From CAUZEO01 sp963578625 (lineage in GTDB: Bacteria; Verrucomicrobiota; Kiritimatiellia; SLOV01), in contig CAUZEO010000018.1 in assembly GCA_963578625.1 (NCBI GenBank), positions 1 to 33,684 on the forward strand: a stretch of 33,684 bases of DNA, given 5' to 3'. Positions within the stretch are counted from its first letter, which is position 1. Every line of letters starts with the position of its first letter. The notes beneath the pieces were generated by a model. The model had not been told where the DNA came from and did no database searches. It saw nothing but the letters and a program-made list of their open reading frames with translations. A program made the position numbers and the translations under genes. This document shows, piece by piece, positions 26,408 through 33,684 of this stretch.

Positions 26408-28843
26408 TCAAGTGGACGCCTGCCAGGATTCTTCGTGCTCGATGATCTCATCGATCTTACGGAACTGGACGTGGACCGACATATCCTTCGGTTTCTCAAG
26501 TTTCAGTTCATATCTGCCGTCGATGTGCTTCCATCGTGCGGTCAGGAGGCCTAGAGGAGTCTTGAATTCGCCGTTTGCGGAGTTCAGGCGTGCGGGGTTT
26601 GGAGCGAATCGAACCTGGCTCCACCCGCCGGCCGTCGGCTGAATCCCCAGCACTCGGCCGCAAAGCAAGTGCGCGGCGGCGGCGCCTACGCTCTGACACA
26701 GGCAGGTGTTGCCGTGCTGGATTCGCACCTCCGGCAGCGTCGCCATCCGATCGAATTCACAAAAATTCGCTTTCATGTGCTCGACGGCTTCGATGTCCAG
26801 ACCGCTCTCGAAAAATGCGCGGCAAAGCCAGTACGCCGACCAGGGAGTAGAGGCGGGTACGATGCCATCGACCGGTCCTTTTTTTGCTTCCCCGACGCCG
26901 AGCGGATCGACCAGGGCCGGATCCGTGATTCGCTGAAGGAGGTCTCCCCTGTGTTCGGCGGGGCAGATGTCCGCGAACACCGCGGCGCTGTTGGCGAATT
27001 GACTGCAGATGTGGCTGGGCGATCCGTCGGCCTGAATGCAGTCGCGGTAGACGGCCCGTCCGGGATCCCAGTAGGTCTCGTGACACCGGGACCGGATCGC
27101 GGCGGCCCGCTCGGCCAGTCCGGGCAGCGCCCCCGCAAACACGTCCTGCTCCGCGAGCCGTTGGAGAGCGTGAGCATGGAAAGCATTCGTGAGCAGAAGG
27201 CAGGCGCCGGGACCCCCTCGATCGTTGTGGGACCAATCCCAGTATTCGCCTTTCGGCCAGTTGTCGATGAGCAGGTCCTCGTTTGCATATACCTGAAGCA
27301 TACTCAGGACCCGGTCGGCGATCGGAAGCAACCTCTCAATATCGGCGCCGTCGCCCGTGTAGAGCCAGTAATCGACCAGGTGCTCCAGCCAGAGAATGCT
27401 GCGGATCGAGTCGGTGCAGCCGGTCCTCCCCCTCGGCGTGAAACCGTTGATCCTTCCATCCGGCAGGATTCCCTGCGCGCTTTGAATCAGGCTCCGCCGC
27501 GACATTGCGGTGTCCGCAAACAGCAGCGGAGCTGACAACTGACAGCAAAACATCGCCTCGCCGGTCCAATGCACGCGCTCCCGCACAGCGTTATCGACGA
27601 AACAGTCAATGGTACAGCCCCTAATGGTTCGCTTGCATTTATCGAAGAGCTCGTCGAGTGCCGGGTCGGAGGAACTGAATGCATCCTGGTCCCGGTAGGG
27701 ATAGGCCTCTTCGATCATATGAACGTCTTCGATAACCAGGTCATGGCCGGCCGTCTCCACATCAATCATGACGTAGCGAAACCCCCGCGGGTGCGCGGAC
27801 CGGATCTCCTGTTCCTTTCCTGACAGGACATATCGGTCCGCGTTGTGCACATAGCTTTGTTCCGGATTGATGGAACCGGGCGCATCGAGAATCTCTCCAA
27901 AGGCGACTTCGACACGCTGGCTGGCATGCGCACAGCCCAGCTTGACTACCACGTAGCCGGACAATGATGTGCCGAAATCCAGCGTGAGGTAGTACCCCTG
28001 GCGGTCCGGGAGCGGGGCAAGCCGAAGAGGGAACTCCGCCTTGGAAAGAAACGTTGCCGGCCGGCGGCTTCGCAACGCGACCGCTTCGGATGGGAGAAGG
28101 GGTTCATTGTCAGGTTTCAAGAATTCGTGGGCATTCCTGCGTTCGTGCAATGGAATGGTTGGCATCAATGCGCCGTAAGCCCACTGCCCGAAACCGACGA
28201 CCCGGCCTTGGCGATTGATGTAATCGAAGCTGGGGATCTCACGATGGTGCAGAGATGTCCATGGTTCACACGGTGGAGATCCGATGATGAACGGCTCTTG
28301 CCACTCGCTTTCGTCGAATTCAGTTTCCGTCCAACCCGGAGGGTAGCTACGGAAGTCGAGATCTTCCCAGAAACCGAAGTGCGACATCAGGCAGGGTAGA
28401 TCCTGTTTCCAGGCATCGCAACGGCGGCAAGTCCAGTCCTTGCCCGTGGAGAGATCGACGGGACTCCCGTTTTCCTCCAGGGTTACGTCCGCCAGGAATC
28501 CGGGCCTGCCGATTTCCATGGTTGCGACCACTTCCCCGACGTGATGGACCACCACGGCAAGAGTGTGCGCGCCCGGTTCAAGAGGGAGAGAGAGGGAGTC
28601 GAAGGAATAATATCGGAGATGAGCGCGTGCAGGACCGCGGCAGACGAATTCCGAATCCAGGTACAGGCTGTAGAAATGGTTCGCGGTGATGTGGATCTCG
28701 AGGGTGGCGGGGGTGCTGTTTTCGAAGGTTCTGCGAAACAGACTGTATACGTTCCGCTCGACATCAGTGTCCTCCGGCCAGATCCAGAAGCCGTTCCAGT
28801 TTTCCCGGGGCATGCTTTGGGCAAGGTTGTCGATGTCGTCCAT
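26408..28843 (-). CDS. GH78 alpha-L-rhamnosidase-like enzyme
   Basis: The protein has 811 residues from the ATG at 28843, chosen for GGAGAG 3 bases upstream; a longer frame reaches 28900. The N-terminal ~150 residues (FWIWPEDTDVERNVYSLFRR, HFYSLYLDSEFVCRGPARA) are the beta-sandwich common in GH78. The catalytic (alpha/alpha)6 region contains DNAVRERVHWTGEA, where Asp417, Glu422 and Glu429 align with the 'D..QRDERLGWTGD' motif, the last acid being Glu rather than Asp. The C-terminal ~80 residues with GGWSQVRFAPNPA match the GH78 C-terminal domain. Family enzymes release terminal L-rhamnose from glycans or glycosides. No signal peptide is seen. It follows the GH42-like gene in the same direction, 158 bases apart, possibly as one operon. 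Confidence 0.88.
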   Translation of the reverse strand: MDDIDNLAQSMPRENWNGFWIWPEDTDVERNVYSLFRRTFENSTPATLEIHITANHFYSLYLDSEFVCRGPARAHLRYYSFDSLSLPLEPGAHTLAVVVHHVGEVVATMEIGRPGFLADVTLEENGSPVDLSTGKDWTCRRCDAWKQDLPCLMSHFGFWEDLDFRSYPPGWTETEFDESEWQEPFIIGSPPCEPWTSLHHREIPSFDYINRQGRVVGFGQWAYGALMPTIPLHERRNAHEFLKPDNEPLLPSEAVALRSRRPATFLSKAEFPLRLAPLPDRQGYYLTLDFGTSLSGYVVVKLGCAHASQRVEVAFGEILDAPGSINPEQSYVHNADRYVLSGKEQEIRSAHPRGFRYVMIDVETAGHDLVIEDVHMIEEAYPYRDQDAFSSSDPALDELFDKCKRTIRGCTIDCFVDNAVRERVHWTGEAMFCCQLSAPLLFADTAMSRRSLIQSAQGILPDGRINGFTPRGRTGCTDSIRSILWLEHLVDYWLYTGDGADIERLLPIADRVLSMLQVYANEDLLIDNWPKGEYWDWSHNDRGGPGACLLLTNAFHAHALQRLAEQDVFAGALPGLAERAAAIRSRCHETYWDPGRAVYRDCIQADGSPSHICSQFANSAAVFADICPAEHRGDLLQRITDPALVDPLGVGEAKKGPVDGIVPASTPWSAYWLCRAFFESGLDIEAVEHMKANFCEFDRMATLPEVRIQHGNTCLCQSVGAAAAHLLCGRVLGIQPTAGGWSQVRFAPNPARLNSANGEFKTPLGLLTARWKHIDGRYELKLEKPKDMSVHVQFRKIDEIIEHEESWQAST

Positions 28844-29001
28844 ATTCTCTCCACCAATTTTCAAGCAATGAGGGCTCGGCGTAGGGCCGTGTCGGTCCAT
28901 TTAGCCCTTAAACTCTCGCACCCAAGGGTAGGCCCGTGGGGAGCGATGCAGTCGAAGTTACATAACTGTAGCCGCCCACAAAACAATGAAATGCTATGCA
29001 A
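28844..29001. other. Short spacer between two co-oriented glycosidase genes
   Basis: These 158 bases separate the stop at 29002 from the start at 28843. They hold no gene. On the minus strand they end with the GGAGAG ribosome binding site. No clear promoter or terminator is seen, so co-transcription of the two genes is possible. Confidence 0.4.
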
Positions 29002-31215
29002 TTATTCCTCCAACAAGAAGACCCGCGTTTCCGGGGGATCGAGCTGGAATATGATCTCCGATGTTTCATGTGAAAAAATTTTCCCGGAAACCACATCCCG
29101 CACCCGACAGGTCCCCGGCAGCACGATTCGCTTTTCGCCGCCCTTGAGCGAATGCAACGCGACCATGTACTTGTTTGCCATGAGAACGTCGTTCGATTCG
29201 CAGTACACATGCGCCCCGGCATAGCGGGCGATGTTGCGCCACAGGTCGGCAGGAATTTGGATCGCGGTCATGAACAGGGCCGTATATTTCCCGGCGCCGC
29301 TGCCGAATTCTTTCAGCGCCATGCCGATGTCCGCATGGCCGCCTTTCGTCCAGGCCAGGCCCAGTTCCAGGCCGTCGGTGGGCAGCAGGACCGGACCATA
29401 GGGCTGGGGACCGCCGATCATGGTATCCGAATCCAGTCCTTTCGTAAGCGGATGCTCGAAGTTGGATACGAGAATGCGGCGGGCCGCGTTGACGGGCAGC
29501 ACGTCGAACTCAAAACCCGTCAACTTCGTCGCCGACGCCGCGCCGATCTGTTCCCCGTCCGAGATGCCCGATCCGGGACCCCACACGACGACATTACCGT
29601 CTCGAAAGACCTTGTTCCGTAAGATTTCCATCCTCTCCTCGTCGGCTCGGAAGAGGTTCGGAAAGTAATAAACCCGATGGGGCGGGAAATTATCCAGTGC
29701 AAGGTCCTCGAAAAGATAGATGCGCATCGGCACACCGCATCGGGCGATGCCCAACTTTCGCTCCACGATGACAGCCTGGTGAAGATAATTCCCGTTCCCG
29801 TTGGTCTCCAGGATTCCGGCGTCATCCAAAATCATGGCGATGCCGGGCACGGTTTCGTGCGGCCAGTCGATGGACTCCTTGACGACATCGATATGGCGGC
29901 GGACCATCTGCTGGATTTCGTCCTCTTCAAACCAGTCGTCCACAAAGAATCCGTGCATCCAGTACGAGTGGTAGCCGCGGGTGAAACTGTCGGCGAAATT
30001 CCGCCAAATCAGGGCATGCAGCTCCTTTGGCGTGCGGGCCGGACCCACGTCGAGGGTCCCGATCCGCTGATCCATTTCCCCGGCAAAAAACTTTCCGCGC
30101 AGCACAGCTGAGTCGACAATGCCTTCGGGTTCATAGACGCCGCCGATGCCTCGGCCCTCGTAGTCGTGGGGAGTGATCAGGCCGTCACACCCGGGAAGAT
30201 CAAACAGGTCGGCCACTCCGATGCTGCCGGATCCGCCCATGAGATCGGGATAGGCCGGACTCCAGGAAGTGTTGGCGCCGGTATGGGGATAGTTAAAAAA
30301 GCCGTATAGGTTCCACCCGAGCATCACCTGCTTCAGTGCGTCGTGAAGAAAAAAAACCTTCCGATCCACGGCGCCGGCCATCGCTGCGCTGGTTTCGCGG
30401 AAATTCTTGTGGAACAGGTTGCGTGTCAGTTCGAGATAGTCACGCAGACCCCGATTGTCCGCGCCTGCCTGCCAGTAGGGAATCTGCGCCACGTCGGGGA
30501 CAGAGCCACGCAATCGATCCGTCGGCACGCGGGCCGTGTCGAATGTGATCGAGGAATCGTCGTAGGCCGCCTGCAGGGCATTGACAGTTCGGTACTTCTC
30601 TTTGAGAAAGCGCCGCCAATTCGTTGTCATGATTTCACTGTGATCGAAGTACCATCCTTGGGCCACCGGGCGGTGGATCCCCTCTTCGTAATGAAAGTTT
30701 GCGTATCCTACAACCCGGGCGGCCCAGGGCCGTGATTCGACATACTCGAGGAGCGCGGCCGTGTAGCGCGCGTTCATGTCCCAGAACAGGTCGGAAGCGA
30801 GCGAGGGCCGGTCGAGAAGTTCTCCCTCCTCGGTGACGAAGAATGCCTCGGGATGTCGGGTGCGCCACGATTTCGGGGCCCGGGTGACGAAGCGTACAAT
30901 CAGGTAGCTGTCCGGATCCTTTTCCAGGACCCGTGCAGCGCGCTTGTCAACCGTGTCGATCTCGGGCGAATCCACCAGCGGCCGGCTCGAGATCTGGTCG
31001 CCGGACCAGAATCGCGTCCCGTTCTCATCGTCCGGATTCGATCCGGGCCCAATCAGGTAGACGCCCATACCATGCTTGCTGAAGAGCGCCAGGTGCTTCG
31101 CGTGATAGTTGTAGCCGGCGAGGTGATGCACCGTTCCGTCGATAAAAACCGCGGGACGCCCCATGTGCGGCCGGATCTCCACACCAGGCACCGCCGATTC
31201 TCCATTACATTCCAT
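29002..31215 (-). CDS. Beta-galactosidase-like (GH42-like) TIM-barrel protein
   Basis: The protein has 737 residues from the ATG at 31215, chosen for AGGA/GGTGG just upstream; an in-frame start at 31299 would add a hydrophobic N-terminus. VVGYANFHYEEG (Glu177/Glu178) and GKFFAGEMDQR (Glu380) suit the acid/base and nucleophile glutamates of clan GH-A barrels such as GH42; 'GK...E.D.R' is common in GH42-related proteins. A later region (VYYFPNLFRADEERMEILRN, GNVVVWGPGSGISDG) matches the amidotransferase-like domain that follows the barrel in GH42. The C-terminus is a small beta domain. It is probably an intracellular exo-glycosidase; the sugar specificity is unknown. It likely heads an operon with the GH78-like gene. 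Confidence 0.75.
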   Translation of the reverse strand: MECNGESAVPGVEIRPHMGRPAVFIDGTVHHLAGYNYHAKHLALFSKHGMGVYLIGPGSNPDDENGTRFWSGDQISSRPLVDSPEIDTVDKRAARVLEKDPDSYLIVRFVTRAPKSWRTRHPEAFFVTEEGELLDRPSLASDLFWDMNARYTAALLEYVESRPWAARVVGYANFHYEEGIHRPVAQGWYFDHSEIMTTNWRRFLKEKYRTVNALQAAYDDSSITFDTARVPTDRLRGSVPDVAQIPYWQAGADNRGLRDYLELTRNLFHKNFRETSAAMAGAVDRKVFFLHDALKQVMLGWNLYGFFNYPHTGANTSWSPAYPDLMGGSGSIGVADLFDLPGCDGLITPHDYEGRGIGGVYEPEGIVDSAVLRGKFFAGEMDQRIGTLDVGPARTPKELHALIWRNFADSFTRGYHSYWMHGFFVDDWFEEDEIQQMVRRHIDVVKESIDWPHETVPGIAMILDDAGILETNGNGNYLHQAVIVERKLGIARCGVPMRIYLFEDLALDNFPPHRVYYFPNLFRADEERMEILRNKVFRDGNVVVWGPGSGISDGEQIGAASATKLTGFEFDVLPVNAARRILVSNFEHPLTKGLDSDTMIGGPQPYGPVLLPTDGLELGLAWTKGGHADIGMALKEFGSGAGKYTALFMTAIQIPADLWRNIARYAGAHVYCESNDVLMANKYMVALHSLKGGEKRIVLPGTCRVRDVVSGKIFSHETSEIIFQLDPPETRVFLLEE

Positions 31216-31403
31216 ATTCCACCATCCTACGATCACCAGAACCCAGGTCCTATTGCGGAAGAAAAGATTCACCCTCGCAATCTCGCATAACTCCATCACG
31301 AGTTCGAGAGTATTTATATCTGTTTCACCCTGCGCTTCCGTTGCCGTCGGTCTCCACCGAACTTGCTTGCAACACCGCAGCGGCTCGGCAAAGGCGGGTC
31401 AAG

Positions 31404-31620
31404 CCTCCTTCGGCTTTACGCCGATGGAGGATATGATTTTGCACTCGATACGCATCCGACTCCAAAACGCCCCCGCCGGCTTCATGCCGGTGGAGCGTAG
31501 GATTGTGCGCTAAATGCGAACCCAGCGAGTCCACCACCCTCCTCCCCAACTGGCCTTGCATGAAATGGCACAGCGCAGCGCAGACAGGTGCCGGTAGAGC
31601 GATGATTTTTCACTACACTG
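31404..31620. repeat. Three diverged copies of a short hairpin-bearing repeat
   Basis: Copies start near 31404, 31470 and 31585. Each has a GCCG(G/A)(T)(G/A)GAG core followed by (G)ATTTTGCACT or a variant. The first two also carry a hairpin, CGGC-TTTAC-GCCG and CCGGC-TTCAT-GCCGG. They occupy part of the 570-base gene-free stretch between the GH42-like start and the transposase stub. No protein with recognisable features is encoded there. Confidence 0.45.
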
Positions 31621-31785
31621 GGTCACAGGCGTGTGACGAAGAATCAGTGCGGTCCGGATGTTGAGCCAGAATATCAGTCTACCCTATTGAAAAGCAATAT
31701 GTTGCATGCGATTTGTGCTGTTAGCGACTTGAACTGGCAGGGGCTTTTTGCCCTCTGATCCCTCGAAACCACGAGGGCCGAAACC

Positions 31786-31971
31786 ATGTATACAGGTCGC
31801 GTTTTCGCGCAGATCGTCGATTCGCTACCACGCCATCAGTTCCATCGTTGCGTTCAATGCTACAGGGGCAACTACAAGGTTCAAAAGTTCAGTTGCCACG
31901 AGCAATACCTCTGCATGACCTTTGCCCAGATGGCCTACCGCGAGAGTTTGCGCGATTTCTCAACGAGTTTG
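31786..31971 (+). mobile_element. N-terminal stub of an IS4-type transposase (DUF4372-like)
   Basis: The ATG at 31786 begins YTGRVFAQIVDSLPRHQFHR, then CYRGNYKVQKFSCHEQYLC and MTFAQMAYRESLRDF. This is the N-terminal domain of IS4-family transposases ('FAQ..D.LP...F...V..Y.G...V..F.C..Q.L.M.FAQL.YRESLRD'). Only about 62 of some 350-400 residues remain, and the DDE catalytic core is absent. After DFSTSL the sequence passes into a duplicated fragment of the 14309-18142 gene. No terminal inverted repeats or target duplication could be recognised. Confidence 0.75.
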
Positions 31972-32019
31972 ACGCGAACAGGGTGCGACAGAATCACCAG
32001 ACCCGGACGGCGTTGGACT

Positions 32020-32300
32020 TGTATTACGGCGGACGGTCTCTACATCACCATCCTGCTTCGCGACATGTCGATTAATTATCCGAGCCAGATTTTTTTCTGG
32101 GCCTTTTGGATCACACCGAAAGACCTCTCGGACCCGATGGTTTCAAACCTCGTCGAATTCTGGCACATGAGCGCCGAAGTTCATCCCACTACCGGAAAGG
32201 TCTACGTCTACACGCAGGCTCACGAAGGCGGACAGCACATGCGCGTGAGATCCTCGGGCTAGATAGGATCACGGAAATATCCGGGCCGGTTACTCTTTGA
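32020..32300 (+). pseudogene. Second copy of the C-terminal end of the 14309-18142 protein
   Basis: The frame fused to the transposase stub reads ADGLYITILLRDMSINYPSQ, FWITPKDLSDPMVSN and EFWHMSAEVHPTTGKVYVYT. It matches the last ~90 residues of the 1277-residue protein. A 4-base deletion near 32228 shifts the frame. The rest, EILGLDRITEISGPVTL with TGA at 32298-32300, matches its final residues. Bases 32154-32205 are identical to 17992-18043 while the sequence just before is much more diverged. Its end overlaps the 3' end of the opposite-strand VKOR-DsbA gene by 11 bases. Confidence 0.75.
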
Positions 32301-33546
32301 GTTCATCATTCTCCACGGGCTGAATCCCCAGCGTCGATTCAAGAAACTCGAACAGCCTCTCCGATGTAGTGCGGGGGATGGTCACGACTTTCGAACCAAC
32401 CACGAGCTTGGGAATGCCGCCGAATTTCGTCAGCTTGTACAAAGCGCTGCCGGCATTCAGCCATTCCTGCACCAGCGGATCGGCGACGGCATCCGCTATG
32501 GTGCCCTTTCCAAGAACAGCTTCGGCCTTTGCTCCCGCTTTCTCCAGGGTAGTCACCGTCTTCCCGGTCATCAGCCAGTCATGAAATTCTGGAAATAGAT
32601 CACGGCCCCGGGCGCAAACCGCTAGTCCGTACTTGGCATAGGCACATGCATTTTTGTGTTTGGGGTAGTCGACCTGCACCGTGGGATTGCATCCCATATC
32701 CATCGGAACAGGAAGCATAACGACCGCCAACTGGTCGCCATAGCGTTCCAAGGCATGGTGGAGATTCTTGTGAAGGTCGCGGCAATGGGAGCACGTGTAA
32801 TCAAAGAGCTCCATAATCACGTACTCCGCTTCCCGGGATCCGATGCATGGAATCTTGTAGATATCGAACGAAACCCGTTTGTCCAGAGCCTGGACGATGC
32901 GGGACCTGGCTGCCGGGCCGATCTGGATGGTGCCGCCCTCGCCTTGCACTTCTTCGGATTCAACCTCCTCTATGTCGACGACGTCCATCTGACTCGGAGC
33001 GGCGATGATATGGACGGCAATGAACGCCGCCGCCACCGAAACGACGAGCACAATCCTGACCAATCCCAAACGCAGCTTCGTCCGCCTTGTATAAAGTGTC
33101 AGGCACCCGATGGCAAGAAACCCCAGGGCATGGTCGGCCAGGCAATAGATACAAAAGCTCCGAATCACCGCCGCCTGAAGGAAAACAAACCACAGGATCA
33201 TGATCCCCGCGGCCCAGGCCCCGGCCGCCATCCACGGCAGCCATCGATCGCCATCGATTCGGCGGGCCCGGACGGCGAAAGTACATACCACCATGAGAAC
33301 GTAGAATCCAACCGCGAAGACCGAAACCGGCAGGCCAAGCCACAACGACCACCGACTATTCATCACATCATCACAACCCGATCCCTCCCCGCAACCCGCA
33401 AGCCCAATTCCGTCGCGGGCTGCCGACCACAGCAGGTAGCCCGAAATAAGAAAGGCCGCCAAGGAGAAGATCAAAGCCAACGTGAGGAAATTTTGATTTT
33501 TGCTTTTTGCTTTTTGATTGGTTTTACTGTGCAATGCCCTGTCCAT
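32290..33546 (-). CDS. Vitamin K epoxide reductase-DsbA fusion, disulfide bond formation protein
   Basis: The protein has 418 residues. After a Lys-rich N-terminus come about five transmembrane segments (20-40, 70-92, 105-125, 135-152, 160-183), forming a VKOR domain. It has the loop cysteines Cys52 and Cys58 (GCGEGSGCDDVMNS), conserved Ser64, and the active CxxC Cys132-Cys135 (FCIYCLADH). A periplasmic thioredoxin-like DsbA domain follows, with ELFDYTCSHC (Cys252-Cys255) and a cis-Pro region, KFGGIPKLVVG. VKOR reoxidises the DsbA partner using quinone, so exported proteins gain disulfides. Such fusions are known in cyanobacteria and several other phyla and are complete in one polypeptide. 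No strong Shine-Dalgarno precedes the ATG at 33546. It appears intact. Confidence 0.93.
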   Translation of the reverse strand: MDRALHSKTNQKAKSKNQNFLTLALIFSLAAFLISGYLLWSAARDGIGLAGCGEGSGCDDVMNSRWSLWLGLPVSVFAVGFYVLMVVCTFAVRARRIDGDRWLPWMAAGAWAAGIMILWFVFLQAAVIRSFCIYCLADHALGFLAIGCLTLYTRRTKLRLGLVRIVLVVSVAAAFIAVHIIAAPSQMDVVDIEEVESEEVQGEGGTIQIGPAARSRIVQALDKRVSFDIYKIPCIGSREAEYVIMELFDYTCSHCRDLHKNLHHALERYGDQLAVVMLPVPMDMGCNPTVQVDYPKHKNACAYAKYGLAVCARGRDLFPEFHDWLMTGKTVTTLEKAGAKAEAVLGKGTIADAVADPLVQEWLNAGSALYKLTKFGGIPKLVVGSKVVTIPRTTSERLFEFLESTLGIQPVENDELKE

Positions 33547-33684
33547 TCTGATTGAAATCGTATAATTCGTTACTTACCATAGGAGTGTAACATAATGGCT
33601 TAAAAGTCAAAATTCTCCGATTTTCACCAACACGTGGGTACCCGAAGAAATTGTAAAAGTTGCAGGCGGCAAGAAATCAAAAAT
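33547..33684. other. AT-rich right end of window; possible start of a further gene
   Basis: On the plus strand a good AGGAG (33581-33585) precedes ATG at 33595 by 9 bases, but that frame stops after two codons (ATG GCT TAA). A different frame without a start codon reads TNTWVPEEIVKVAGGKKSKN to the edge and looks protein-like. It could be a frameshifted gene start or chance. The left part should contain the promoter of the VKOR-DsbA gene, but I found no convincing one. Confidence 0.25.

Noticed and set aside
32656..33555. 299-residue plus-strand frame opposite the VKOR-DsbA gene
   Set aside because: It is a shadow of the clearly identified VKOR-DsbA frame, with His/Arg/Asp-rich low-complexity translation.
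1..33684. CRISPR arrays, tRNA or rRNA genes, phage genes, known riboswitches
   Set aside because: I looked for regularly spaced direct repeats, tRNA T-loop patterns and phage structural or integrase motifs and found none.

Overview
The window looks like part of the accessory, carbohydrate-processing genome of an uncultured bacterium of the PVC group (Verrucomicrobiota/Kiritimatiellota, Planctomycetota) or a neighbour such as Hydrogenedentota. This is inferred from gene content: Gfo/Idh/MocA oxidoreductases, a phytanoyl-CoA-dioxygenase-like protein, a BamB/PQQ-type propeller starting 'DWNQWRGP', DNRLRE and FlgD-like domains, several glycoside hydrolases, a VKOR-DsbA fusion, and dispersed palindromic repeats that read as 'MGILPV' or 'QDTRAT' when translated. 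No taxonomic marker, tRNA or rRNA gene was seen.

Layout. (1) Bases 1-5512 hold two divergent transcription units whose first genes are paralogues of an unrecognised family. The left unit continues into a Gfo/Idh/MocA oxidoreductase cut by the window edge. The right unit continues, with a 4-base overlap, into a predicted alpha/alpha-barrel protein. (2) Bases 5689-8121 hold a GH32-like glycosidase and a divergent PhyH-like dioxygenase. (3) Bases 8122-11169 hold a palindromic repeat, a decayed vapBC-type toxin-antitoxin locus with a good promoter, a secreted PQQ-like propeller whose 3' end is repeat-derived, and a broken secreted protein. (4) Bases 11228-18142 hold a cytoplasmic beta-propeller, a GAF sensor pseudogene and a 1277-residue secreted DNRLRE/propeller protein. 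(5) Bases 18143-20800 hold repeats, gene relics and a secreted thioredoxin-like gene with an in-frame TGA right after a cysteine codon, followed by a SECIS-like hairpin. (6) Bases 21003-25701 hold a large secreted glycosidase-like protein, a frameshifted relic and an unrecognised gene. (7) Bases 25880-31215 hold a relic, a GH78 rhamnosidase-like enzyme and a GH42-like enzyme. (8) Bases 31216-33684 hold repeats, an IS4-type transposase stub joined to a second copy of the tail of the 1277-residue protein, and a VKOR-DsbA disulfide-forming membrane protein.

How the genes fit together. The intact genes suggest breakdown or remodelling of plant- or algal-type glycans (rhamnose, fructose, galactose and possibly arabinose linkages), with sugar oxidoreductases downstream. 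VKOR-DsbA would oxidise cysteines of exported proteins. No transporter, transcription factor or sulfatase was seen. At least eight broken or chimeric genes share the window with the intact ones, so the region appears to be turning over quickly. Every functional call here was made by eye, without database searches.
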